Origin: Bugula neritina
Taxonomy: Eukaryota > Bryozoa > Gymnolaemata > Cheilostomatida > Bugulidae
NCBI GenBank assembly: GCA_964035545.1
Contig: OZ037773.1
Coordinates: 3,079,751-3,143,750, forward strand
Length of the DNA stretch: 64,000 bases
Direction of reading: 5' to 3'
Shown: positions 10,535 through 22,500 of the stretch, piece by piece
Numbering within the stretch: position 1 is the first letter of the stretch
Layout: every line of letters starts with the position of its first letter
The notes under the pieces: model-generated
Seen by the model: the letters and a program-made list of their open reading frames with translations, nothing else
What the model was told of the DNA's origin: nothing
Database searches by the model: none
Made by a program: the position numbers and the translations under genes

Positions 10535-10800
10535 GAGTTGTGCTCACCAACCTATCAATAAGTTCACATAGTGGCACCTGTGCATTCCCTCATATACAGT
10601 GTGTAAATTACAGATAACTTCATTGGTATGACTATAAATTTACCTAAATAGCCAAGTACATGGAAATAGCTAAACTCCTATCATTCAATGAAAGCAAGGT
10701 ATAGATTGGTTCTTCTTGATGCACAGCCTGGGTAATTTTCTTATCAAGTAATCACAGGTGTGAGAATGGCTCAAGGGAAATTATTATTTTTAGCCTACAA
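10535..10800 (-). repeat. Diverged tandem duplication, copy 1 (exon-like blocks on minus strand)
   Basis: It aligns with 12085-12325 (offset about 1.54 kb); shared strings include TCACAGGTGTGA, TAGCCAA and GAGTTGTGCT. On the minus strand both copies keep a TTATTTG(C/T)AG acceptor and donors at the same places, for instance a 30 bp block at 10548-10577 between CACAG and GTGAGC. This looks like duplicated exons that have since decayed. Confidence 0.5.
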
Positions 10801-12084
10801 ATAATAAAATATGCACAGATTAAACTAATAATTAAAATAGATTTTAACAAACTAGTTTCTGGCAAAAAAGGAATATTTTTGAAAAAACCAAAATGGTATA
10901 GGTTGAAGGAGTTAGGTGCAAAATGCATAACTATGTTCATGAAAACATTAATTATGCATGTGTACAGTATTCAAGCTATAAAATTTCAATATTATATAAA
11001 CTACTTGCTTGGAGCAAAATCAGCGACTTGGATTAATTTGAGGAATAAAATTTATGGAGATGATTAAACAACTTCAATTTGATGTAGGTTATACTGTCAT
11101 TTTAATTAACCTTCTTTAAATTTTATCAGTGACTTTGGCTCCAAGTCGCAAATTTAATATTTCAGTAATTAAAGAATAAATAGCAATTATACACACAGAG
11201 TTAAATAAATTGTGCCAAATTCATATTCAAGTTTTTTCTCTAAAATTATCTAGTAACTATTAATTTGTTCACAACTATGCTGATTGCATGTGTTAATCAC
11301 TGTGTCGTGACATTCATGCATGAACGGATATAATCTACACGCACATACTGCTTGTTTTATACTAAACACAATATGAGGTATAGTCTGAATTATTCTAGAA
11401 AAAATTAGCAGTGATTTGGAGTTATTTATCCAATAAAGCTTTATAAAGTGGGTACGAAACTTTTAATTTATGTATGATCTACTAACCACTATGCCATAAC
11501 TTGATGATTTTTGTTCAATTAAACAGAATTGCATTGTCAAAGAAAAGGTGCAACCTGCATATCTAGATAAAAGCATGAAAAATTGCCTTTAGTATGTATG
11601 TTCAAACAATGAATTAGTATACATAATATTTGATTAAATCAAAGACTATAACAAATTTGTTATTTAAGGCGATTTTAAAGAGTAAGTAGGCAACCTAAAT
11701 TTATTGTAAATTTTACTGTAATGATGACCAGCACAAATGTTGTGAAGAAGGTAGGAAACTTCAATTCAAAATAGGTAACCATGCACTCTGTCTAATGAAA
11801 CTGGCACAGGCTAAAAGGGCATAGGTAATAACTAATAATGGCACAAGTAATTTAATGGAAAAATGAAATATTGCAGTCATTAAGTACCTTGATGATCAAT
11901 TTAAACATGTAAAATTTTCAATCAACTCAAAAATTATGTTACAATAATCTATGAGAAAAAAGCAAAGTACTATTTTTCAATAGTTGCCTTTAAAATTTAA
12001 AAGACTGTATTCATAATGATTATTTATAGATTGCAAGCAATCTAAGCATTGTACCTAGCTTCACCAACATTACAATAATATGGT
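10801..12084. other. Intergenic, isolated satellite monomers
   Basis: Mostly unique AT-rich DNA, with stray monomers of the 8.8-10.3 kb satellite near 11450, 11690 and 11750. Confidence 0.4.
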
Positions 12085-12325
12085 TGGGAGTTGTGCTTAC
12101 CATTTAATCAAACATGGTGGAACTTGTGCATTTCACAAGTTTACAGTATGTGCATAATTGGTACTATTACAAATTACCTTCTTAGCCAAATTATACTTGG
12201 AATTGCTGAAATCCTATCTTTCCGCCCATGCAGTTCTAGTTGATGCCGGGCCTAGATATTTTTTATTCGCTTCAAGTAGTCACAGGTGTGATAATAGCCT
12301 GAAGAAAATTCATACTTGTTTGCCT
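12085..12325 (-). repeat. Diverged tandem duplication, copy 2 (exon-like blocks on minus strand)
   Basis: Partner of 10535-10800. Minus strand: acceptor TTATTTGCAG, then an open block containing YHTCDYLKRIKNI before a stop, then donor AAGAAG/GTAATT and a second block ending at GTAAGC. No recognised product. Confidence 0.45.
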
Positions 12326-12557
12326 GCAAATAATATACACATTTAATAGACTGCAACAAACGTTTTATTGAACAAAAAGCAACAATCTTTTAAAAAGACT
12401 CTGTACTTAAATATAGTTGCTTATGGAAGAGATTCAAGATGCTTGTACAATCATAAAATTGATAAAAATGATCACCATGTGCATTGTATTTCTGCTACGT
12501 TTATTCCACGTCATATAAAATACTTGCATAATGAATAGAATTAGCACTTTATAGTGT

Positions 12558-14519
12558 TTACTTAGCATCCTTCTTTCCAACTTCAGAGTCAGATTGCTTT
12601 TCCATATTAGAGTAATCAATATAACCAAAGTAGTGAAAAGGATTATCTGAAAAGAAAAATTTGTGAACTTACAAATATGAAATAATAAGATAATAATATA
12701 ATATATTGATATTAACATAGACTATAAATTTTAATTAAAACGAACTTTTTTCTGATTAAAAAACAAATTTTGCAAATAAGTTGCTTTTAAAAATTAATGT
12801 AGGAATATATACATTAGATTAGCAATAACTTGACATTATGATTACATTTATTTAAGACATAAGTTTACAAACATTTTCAATTTATCATCTATAATACAAT
12901 TATTATTTTTAATATTATTATAAACTCTAAAGTTTAAAAGTTTAAAATTAAATTCAACATGGGAGATGCGAGACCTCTAGCTTTAAATTAAAAACTACTG
13001 AGACAATGAAATTAAATATATCTATAGTTCTACTGGTCTAACTTTAAGTTACACCTCTTATAGTAGTACTAGTAGTACTAGGATGATAAATTAAAATTAA
13101 CGTTTAACTTATAACTATAGTCTCACTGATCATAGTGTTAGTTAAAAGATAAACTTGAGTATATATAATATTAATTTTTCATTATTATTATAATTTTCTA
13201 TTAAGTTGCGTCTGATAACTTATTACATTTGTAAGTGATACCAAATATTATATGTTTAGTGGTCTAACCTGTATTTTGGCGAATCTCCATGTTTTTCAGA
13301 TCTTTAAATAAACCCCTGTGGAAGGGCAGTTCGAAAGTCTTTCTACAACCAGCTATTAAAGAAAGTGTATTATTAGCTTGCATTAAAAGCCAACAATGCT
13401 CTGTATAGCCTGAAATAATGGCTTGTTGTATGTAATCCTTTCAGTAAAAGCTATTCCTTTTATGCAAAATTTGCTTTATTTGTGCACCTTAAGTAACTTC
13501 TTACGAGTACCTACACCATGCATTGAAATAATTTCTTTGTTCAAATACCCATTGTACACTTAGCTTATAATTTATAGTCAGTATACAGATTATACACTGT
13601 ATACGCTAACGTTTAAGCTATGAGCAAGTTTCAGAATATGGTATCATATTTTCAGGATAGAATAAGTGCATGGCGCAAATTCATGGTTATGTGCTGGTTA
13701 TTTGGAGAAGTTTAGAAGAAATGTTGCCAATTAAAAATATGTTTAACTTTAATATTGCAAATTACCAGATGCCTAAAGTTTTGAAATTTTAGTATTTTGC
13801 ATCAAACTTAGGCAGAAATTTTATGCTCTAACAAAATAACCACATATACCCCACTCTAACATTGCAAACACAGATGTTACCAAGTTGATACATGAATTGT
13901 GCCAGCAGCTTGAACCAAAATATAATATTAATATTATTTGATGGGTGTACATAAATTATGTTGATAACTAAACAATTTTTTAAAAATTGGCTCAAAACTG
14001 TCGGTTTTACACAATTTTTTAAGTACACACAGTATGTGAATCACACCAATAGTGAGTCAAACTGATTTAATAGACTAATTATTCCAATTTGTTGGCAATT
14101 TTTGAGATAAAGTTGAAATGTAATTTTTAATGATTGGCTTGTTTATAAAGTCACAATTTATTTCAATGATGTCAAAATATACAACTTTATTTCATTATCT
14201 CACCGTATAAAATTCCAAAATTTCTATTGAAATCTGCATGCATCTAAAAATAGCTGAGTAACTGATTCTACTAGGGCATTATTTAAATTTACTTATTTGA
14301 ATTTATGTCTTAACCCTTCCCAGATCACAGATACATGTATTATGTCTTTTTAAACTTTTTTATTCACAGGTTAATTGAGCGAGTACGCCCAGTAAATGTA
14401 CAAACGATACCGCCTATGTTAAAGTTTTAGCTTTAGACCAAGTTACTCCAAGATTTATATAAGCAATGTTAAAAACAGTGCATCACACGGCTTTTACGAC
14501 TGTCAGGGTCGATCCTCAT
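12558..14519 (-). CDS. Putative small three-exon gene, product unknown (64 aa)
   Basis: Three minus-strand blocks join with consistent phase 1 splice sites: 14519-14498 (ATG, donor GTAAAA), 13352-13269 (acceptor TTTAATAG, donor ACAG/GTTAGA) and 12646-12558 (acceptor TTTCTTTTCAG, stop TAA). The joined frame encodes 64 residues, hydrophilic and rich in charged and aromatic residues, with FELPFHRGLFKDL near residue 14 and NPFHYFGYIDYSN near residue 40. There is no signal peptide or membrane helix. The start lies in a CpG-rich patch (14370-14700) that could be its promoter. No family recognised. A missed exon in the 1.1 kb intron is possible. Support comes from splice-site quality, phase agreement and amino-acid composition, not homology. 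Confidence 0.45.
13353..14360. other. Putative intron of the minus-strand small gene
   Basis: AT-rich sequence between the proposed exons 1 and 2; no other exon-like block stood out. Confidence 0.3.
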
Positions 14520-14700
14520 TTTGCCATTTCGCGATATTAGCCGCAATAAACAATATATTTTCGTGCGATAACATCGACTGTCTAGGGCGCTACTGTTGAC
14601 GAATCAGAACAAAGAGAGCACATGAGTGCTGTAAACATGTACGTGTTGTTATGGTTACTAATGATGATCTGCTACGTAATTTTTGTAGTAGACAACTCTC
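14370..14700 (-). promoter_or_regulatory. CpG-rich patch, candidate promoter
   Basis: I count about 15 or more CpG dinucleotides in 330 bp (TTCGCGAT, TTCGTGCG, GGGCGC and others), against a background where CpG is rare. It contains the proposed minus-strand ATG at 14517-14519. It may be an unmethylated promoter or a GC-richer transposon fragment. Confidence 0.4.
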
Positions 14701-15519
14701 ACAGAAATCATTAATTTGTCTTTTCCTTATTTAGCTAACAACTTTTGCCTAGAAAAGAGAGAAGGCAAGGTGGCTCAAGCGATGCTGTATTTTTTTAGAA
14801 TGTTTTAGCTTAAATTCTGTTTGGTTTATCCTACTAGAATGTTACCTGCTGCAGCATCAACACTATCATTGCAAAACTATATCTACTTATAACAAAATCT
14901 TGATGCCCATAGCAAAATTATATACTTTATTGTGGCGGATGTGCAAGAGTTTGGAGTCATCTCATCAATTACACATAGCAACAGAAGAACACAATATAGA
15001 AATAACAGAAAGCCAAAGACGGTATACCTTTATTTTTAACCAAGAAAGAATTTTGTTAAACATTATATTGTTAAGTTCACCATAAAAAAACTGATTTTAC
15101 AAGTGGTTACATCTTTTCCGAAAATAAAGGTGCCATGAAGCAGCCGAAAATGAAGTCGTCCGCTCACCAGACACCTAAAAAATAATTATGCAACATGATA
15201 TTTTCAAAATTAAACACAGATATGCAACAGTCATCACCTACATAATTTTTTATAAATTTAACAAGCTTGTTTAGTGAAAGTGTATAATACAAACACTAAT
15301 GTTGATAGCGAAAATGCCATGTTCATGCAAGATAGTAAATCAATATAAATAAGAAGTCATATCATATCTATGTTATATATGTATTCAATTCTGGTTTATG
15401 CTTTATGCCTTCAACTATGAGTGCACAACCACTAATCCTATTTCTACCAACACCATCTCTACCGCTAACAGTACTAACGTCAGAACCAAAAACAACTTCA
15501 CCACTACTACTAATAATTC
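14701..15519. other. Intergenic, no recognised feature
   Basis: AT-rich, with no exon-like block identified. Confidence 0.4.
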
Positions 15520-15705
15520 TATTATTTTATTATTATTACTTCTACTACTATACTACTGCTACTGCTACTACTACTACTACTAGTGCTACTGCTACTGCTA
15601 CTACTACTTCTACTACTGCTGCTGCTGCTACTACTTCTACTACTGCTACTACTGCTGCTACTACTACTACTGCTACTACTACTACTGCTACTACTACTTT
15701 TACCA
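15520..15705. repeat. Imperfect (CTA/CTG/CTT)n trinucleotide array
   Basis: Mixed CTA, CTG and CTT triplets over about 180 bp. Thr/Ala-rich and Val-rich frames on both strands are artefacts of the repeat. Confidence 0.9.
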
Positions 15706-17550
15706 CTACTAATATTGTTTCTACTACAAATACTGTAAATCTTACCAGCAGCAAGTTATATTGGAAACTGTTTGCTCATATTTTTATCATTGTATTAGTG
15801 CAATAACAAAATGTTTATATTTTAATATAGTCAAACCTTTTAAAAAGCTACGCTGCTACTTATGAACTAAGAAGTTGTGCTACCCACCTTGATATGCACT
15901 CAGCTCTAACACCAAGCAGGTGGTTATGATGCTTCTCCACAATAGCCAGGCTATCCAGCTGTCCGATTGTATGCATCTACGTAAAAATTATTGGCATATG
16001 GTGCAAGAAATGATTAAAAACCAGATAGGTGTGCTAGAATTTATACAGCATAATATAGAGTAAGGTAAAAGAGAACAGACCGTCAAGTGGTACAGCATAG
16101 AAACAATTACTAGCTATTATATGCTTTATAGAAGTTGGCAAATTGTAGCCCACTAGATATGAACTTTAGTTAGCATTTTATTTTGGCTTTCAGCAACTGC
16201 TTTAATCACTGATCTTGGTAAAACCAATATGTTTACAAATTAACACCTCCACTAGATAGGTATACAGGTCAAAATATTCCAATTGGTGACATACTAAAAG
16301 AAAATGTATATTTATTCATTTTTAAAAGATTGCTAATAATTTATAAAACAGCGTCGAAATCACTAAAGTAACAGCGCAAATAAGTTTATTAAACAGCATT
16401 ATAGGATTGCCTATTACTAGTTTCATGATTTCTATTATTTTACTGGTTTCAAACATAATATAGGCTGAAAAAGCAATATTAGTTCTCTCACTTTTGCTAA
16501 CTACATTGCTTGGAAGGCCATCATAATTAGATTAGATCAAACAAATGTGTTGACAGGTAGACTGGAACAGGCCTAAAATTTGCAAGGTATAATTTAAATT
16601 TATCTGGCCTGAAATTGCTGAAACTGACAATACAATAATATGAGAAACGAGCAGGGTTTTTTATTAAAGCTAGCAAAAATAATTCCTCTACATATAATTA
16701 ACATACAGTCCATACATATAATATATTACTATGTCCAGGCAGCAGTGCTTGTTCTAGCCAAAAGAAAACTGATTTAATGGCTGATTTTAATGGCCAACAA
16801 GAAATTTATGGCGCACAGTGGCATTGTCATATTTTTAATATTCAAAATTACAGTTCTAATCTATCAATCATTTTATCAATACTACTATACTATAATCTAC
16901 TCCTGCTGCTGCTGCTGCTGGTTCTACCACTGCTACCATACTGTTGAGTAATGCAAGCTAAGTAATTTAAATTACAATTAAAAAAATTATCGGACTTTCT
17001 TTTCTATTACCTGTCTAGTTTAGCATTTCTTTCATCATAGCTTGCCATATTAACTTGAAAATTCACAGGGTTTGAGTTAGACCTATGGAATATACTTACA
17101 AGTAGAATGAACCCACAGTTCTGCAATATATCATAAAAACATTCAAAATAAAACTATAGGAAAACCAAGTAAATGCTTCTAAGTATTAGCGCAAGTAAAG
17201 ATGCTATGCAATCTATCCAACATGCAGCCAAATGTCTCAAAATAGGCTTCAGAGTTATAAATATAAAATGTTTCCAAATCAAGGCTAGCAACACTTCTGT
17301 TGTTGTGATAGCAAATTTTGCTTAATAAAGTAAGGAAACCAGCTTCCCTTGCATGACTCAATTTCTATTAAAGAAAAATTATACTCTCCTATAATCGCTG
17401 AAACACAGGCCTGTCACAAGTACATGAATGGTAAATTTAGATGTTTTCCTAAAACCATCATCAAAACAGTAAACACACTGCAAAATATTTATTTTTACTT
17501 TTTCTGCTCAAACATTTAAATGGGCTCTGCAGGATATGACAAATACCAAA
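15706..17550. other. Intergenic; short (CTG)n at about 16903-16921
   Basis: No gene seen. A six-unit CTG run is the only simple repeat. Confidence 0.4.
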
Positions 17551-17554
17551 ATAA

Positions 17555-18075
17555 TTCGGCTTTGTGAACTAGCAAATATGGACAAACAAACACCCTAATA
17601 TTCACGCCAAAAGAAAAGTCTACGCAGTTGGTGTTCTCAGCATTCTTCCTTGTGAATCAAAAACATGGGCAACATGTGGACTGCAAGAATCAAAGCTCAG
17701 CACTTTTCATACCTGGAGTTTAAGATGCATGTTGAGTAAAATCTGGGAAGATAAAATGATAAATGAAGATGTATTTGAAATCACAGACCCGGATTCTCTT
17801 TCTTCAAAACTGAATTTCTTCTGTCTTCACTGGGCTGGTCAACATGCCAAAGTATCTCATCCGCCGCACTCGATTGCATGCATTAATATCAAAAGGAACT
17901 CATCCAGCTAGAAGAACTTATATCTAAGGTTTGAGGATGTCCTGAAACAAGAGCTTAAGGAATTTTACATAAAATCCAATCAATTTACCACCTCTCAAAT
18001 GGAGGCAAAGCATTCTTGCAGGATGGGCATTCAACACTGGAAACAATATAAAGGGAGCTATGGCTAGATGTTCAA
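17555..18075 (+). pseudogene. Degraded LINE reverse-transcriptase C-terminus
   Basis: With frame changes, the plus strand reads the typical end of CR1/L2/RTE-like LINE ORF2: a KRKVYAVGVLSILPC(E)S.TW block at about 17607, LSTFHTWSLRCML at about 17700, then W.DK(M)INEDVFE, an HWAGQ counterpart of the RW.GHV motif at about 17830, and RFEDVLKQELKEF at about 17925. A stop and shifts interrupt it near 17910. No endonuclease or polymerase core is present, so this is a 5'-truncated dead copy. Confidence 0.65.
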
Positions 18076-18079
18076 GACA

Positions 18080-19640
18080 TGAATGCTAAGGGTGTCATGT
18101 ATATGATCACTGAGATATTTATGACAATCTCTCAATATACCTTAGCATATTAAATATGCTTGTAGTTATAGCTATTACTATAGTTGTTATATATGCTACT
18201 AACTAACAAGCAATAACCGTATTACAAACATAGGTGAATAAGAAAAATAATTCAACAGTGGTGATATCAGTATAGGTATTATAATTTAGCAATTGGCATA
18301 CAAATTAAAAATGATGAATATAATGATGGTTAAAGTTATTAGATACCTAAACTTATACCTATATTAATTAAAACAGTGACTTGTTGAAAAATAAATAAAT
18401 TAATATTCATTAAAACTTTATTAAATTAAAAGATAATGTTGAAGTAAAATGAACAGTTAAAATTAATTTATTCACAATAATTTTAACTTTTTATGATCAA
18501 CCTTAAAATAAAAACTCAAGTATTTGTAGCAAAGTTTTGAATAAAGTTGGATTTTGCAACGGTTTGAGATACTTTCACTAGCACTATGTGCATAACTGTA
18601 TAAGTTTTATCATATTAATACAGTTACATACTCATACTCAAATATATAGTAACATTTTCAATAAATCAGGTATTGGTATTGAGATTGCGTTGGTCGAGAT
18701 AACATCATGGTTACTCACTTATGGTTGTATACTTTAGCTTATACTTTTAGTTACATGTACTACTGCCCTATTATTAAACTTAATCTTAGTCTGTCATCAC
18801 TTAGAAAACATAGTTCAGTCTTGAGGCAAATCAGTTTGAGTGTCGTTAGTTTCATTACCACTAATCATTAGATTTAGTCAGTGTACTTAAAATTTATTGA
18901 TCAATATTACCATCAAATTTAAGTGACTATTATTATGAATACTATATCTATCAAATATCAAAAACTGCAAGCTTAATAAGTATGATTAAGAAAATCACAG
19001 CCAACATGGCGATGATTGAATTGTATGCTCGTGCTATTGAGATTCCTAACATAAAGGTTAACCTTACATAATGATTAGATAACAATCATATTCAATTTTT
19101 CATTACTGTCATTTGTTAGGAAAAGCATCCAGTCATAATTACTCCTATGCTCCAACCAAATAATTGCTTAGCCCCATTTAACAAAAAACCTTTCCCATCA
19201 GGGGTTTCTCACAGGGATGCCAACTATAAACTTGCACAAGTTTTATTTAATAGTAAATTAATTTACTTATATAAAAATTATTACATTCACAGTGATACAT
19301 TGATGGTCATAATGTTTTATATATCAATATCATCATTATGATACAATTATCACTATTACTATATGATATCTTATCAATAAAATTTCATAAAGTTCATGAA
19401 AAACATTAAATATAACAATTTAATTAAAACTAAATCACTGCCAAAGGGCAAGGTAAAGTCAAAATTAAATAAGCTATAGGGTGTAGGCTATAAGTGTAAG
19501 TATAATTATCACTATAAAACTAAGTGACTGATGAGTTGGTACTTGGTAGAATAAACATAAAATGAACATAAACAATCATAAACTAAAACACCATTACATA
19601 TATGATTTATGACCCTTTGGTTTCTATTTTTAATTTTAGC
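18080..19640. other. Intergenic, no recognised feature
   Basis: AT-rich DNA without exon-like blocks or long repeats. Confidence 0.4.
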
Positions 19641-20630
19641 TTTACCTTGTCTTTTGGCATTGGTTATAGTATTAGTTTAGGTTACACCACTATCAGTTAC
19701 TATGACTATGAGTATGAGTGAGTAGCCTTGCCCGTAGAACTAGGAGTAAGAGTAGATCACTAGAAGTAGAAGTATGGGTATCGGGGTGTGACTATAAGTA
19801 TAACTCATAGTCATAGTATGATTATCTTACTGAAAGTGATACTCATAAACCTCAAGTGATAATCATAATGATACTCAGCATGACATGTAAGGTGTATGAT
19901 AGTCAGTCTCGGTTATACAGAGTAGAATATCAAACTTTAAGTTTAACTGCTACTTTGAAGTAGGACTTAGACATCACCATTTATGGGTATGTCATGCCGT
20001 CATAGACTATAGACATAGTATAAGGTTCTAATACTATAAGTATAACTATTACTACTATAAGTATAAGTCTTTAAGTTTAAGTATAACTATATTTACTATT
20101 GATTAATTTCGATTTGATACTATTACTATTACTATTAGTAATACTGTATTAGTATTAGTATTACACTTTACAGTATTACTATTAGTATTAGTTGATCCCA
20201 TACTGATAGTGATACTCATACCACTACCATTATGATTATGATTAAGAGTACTACAGTGAGTTATACTCACAGCTATACTGATTACTAATTTAAGATCACT
20301 CTAATCAGTAACTGTTATCACTAAGTATTAGTGGATTATTTATCATTTTATGATTTTATCATAGTCATAGTGAAACTGATTGAGTAATACTTATAGTTAT
20401 AGCTATATTCATATTGGTAGTGATACTGATAGTGATGCTGATAGACTTAGACTTAGAGTGTGAGTCAGAGTGAGAGCGATATTCATGTTTATAAATATGA
20501 TTATAACTAAGACTAAGAGTAAGAGCAAATGTAAAGTCTAATCGTGACATTATAACTATTACCATTAGTGCATTCGTATTACTATTAGTATTAGTATTAC
20601 TAATTATTAATCTATTTTCCAATAATAACC
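19640..20630. repeat. Degenerate TATAAG/AGTATT/GTGATA cryptically simple region
   Basis: Nearly 1 kb is built from drifting 6 bp phrases such as ACTATAAGTATA, TTAGTATTAGTATTA and GATACTGATAGTGAT without a fixed register. It looks like old microsatellite DNA. A Ser/Asn/Thr-rich minus frame at 20365-20622 is explained by the repeat. Confidence 0.7.
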
Positions 20631-21559
20631 ATGCATATGCCCTAGCCTATAACTATAAGTTTGAGCACGCCTATGGTATTCAAAATTGAAATTGAATCTT
20701 TGGGTCATTTGACCAAAGGAGCCGCGGACTCAATTAGGCATTGGACCTTGGGGGCGATTCTAGTGTTCAAGTAGAACCGATATTCGGTCAAAACAGGTCT
20801 GGTCTATCATGGTGGCCAGTAATTTATCTGCGCAAATTTACTCGACTCTTGTGTTCATAATAAACTCGGCCTGACTACTCCGCAAATGGGGCGATAATCA
20901 TAAATTTCATAATAATATATTATTAGAGACTAATTTAGTATGTATACACATGTCGGTAATTACAATCTAGTTCCATTCTTCAGGAAAACCCATTACGGAT
21001 CAGGTTGGTACTATTGCTATTAGGTTGAGAATATTATTAGTAAAACAATCACAATGTGCTCATTTTTGATATAAATTATTATTACTACTAGTACAGTAGT
21101 AGTACTAGTAGTAGTAGTACTCTAGTTACTAGTACTAGTAGTAGTAGTACTAGTAGGCCCACTAGTAGTTATGGTGTCTAATACCTTGATTGAGAACTGT
21201 GAAAATCATTAGATTTAGTGATAACAGACTACCACTGTAAGTCTGTAAGTGCTTTAGTACTAGATGTACCACAAGTATCAATGCTTTAGGTTTTTATGGT
21301 GTTAAATACTCATTTTTTACAGTGATTGTTATTTTATTGGTACGTGTTCTGTTACTTGTGAGTATTGTTACAATTCCAAATGAATAAGCCATTTTAAGTA
21401 AATACTCTTATACGGTGTGAATATTGATATGAATTATATGTTTCACATTTACCGCTATAGTTTTATCAGTATGATATACATTTTTTTAATAATAATGATC
21501 ATAAAACATCATCATTAAAAGTGTAAAGTTTTACTCCACTTTTTGGGACCAGTTGCTGC
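20631..21559. other. Intergenic; small AGTAGTACTAGT palindromic cluster at 21085-21165
   Basis: The 21085-21165 stretch repeats AGTACTAGTAGT in both orientations. A GC-richer patch at about 20690-20900 contains several CpGs but no recognised element. Confidence 0.4.
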
Positions 21560-22090
21560 TTCTGGTAGCATAGGTAGAGTCTTTGCTCATTTATCCTAAC
21601 ACACTAAGGTTTGAGTTTTATCTTTATTGCAACATCCAAAAACCTTTGCCGACCTTGTTCTTACAATCAACTATGAAACCTTGTGAGTCTATGCCTAGTA
21701 GATGCATTACTGATAAATAACTAATAATATCTGCTTGTTATATGGGGAAGAATTTTTTGCATAGTAATTTTTCTCGTGTTTGTATTTTGATTTTTCTAAT
21801 GTCAATATACTTAAGAAATATCCTGGAAAGCATTTTTTGCCAGTTCATTTCTTCTCTTTATTTCTTGTTCATTTTAACCATGCAATATCAGTTATTAACT
21901 CTCCAAGGTATACTGTTTTAATTATTCGTTGCTCTGGTGTAGCATCTAGGATGGTGTTGATATTAAGTGTGGTGCAGACTTTTTGAAAATCATGGCTTTT
22001 GTTTTAAAACCTTTCTTATCCATATCACAAAGTTTTCTTGCTTGTTTACCGCAATGAGTCTTAATCTAAATAAAAAAGCAATATTTGATC
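21560..22090 (-). pseudogene. Degraded LINE reverse-transcriptase fragment
   Basis: Minus-strand reading, allowing frameshifts, recovers the downstream RT region of a LINE: a GFKTKAMIF block (about 21995), then APHLIS.P, a YLGEL/IT...W counterpart of the YLG..(I/V)..D motif, and RNELAKNAFQDI followed by KI(Q)TREK, which corresponds to the A..AF..M.....ISI.TR..L segment. Numerous stops show it is dead. It is oriented opposite to the 17.5 kb copy. Confidence 0.55.
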
Positions 22091-22500
22091 AATTAAATTT
22101 TCAATCTGAAATTGGTTTTCAAACTGCTTTTGCCATTTAGTGTTCTTTTGCTGATGCTATATTAATGTGATTTTAAAAGGGAGTTTGCTGCGTTATTAGA
22201 TGTACTTATAATATGGGTATTTAAGTTCAATGGGAATATAAATATCCTTTTCATTATTGAAATGTTCACAATGACAACTCTGTTCATATGAGCTGCTGAC
22301 TACAACTTAAAAGTTATCTGTTTGGAATGATTTTTATAGACTCTTGATAATGATTGCGTATGATTTACAATACAATACTATTTACCAACTATTGTTCGAT
22401 GGTCACATGTCTTGTTTTATTTTTTCATCTTTTTTGTTTTCAATATGAGCAAACAAATAAGAATTGTATGGGTACGTTAAATTATTATTTAATTTTTCAG

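Noticed and set aside
15398-15806. Thr/Ala-rich + ORFs and a Val-rich - ORF
   Set aside because: Produced by the CTA/CTG trinucleotide array; no splice or start context.
20365-20622. Ser/Asn/Thr-rich minus-strand ORF
   Set aside because: Explained by cryptically simple GATAGTGATACT-type repeats.
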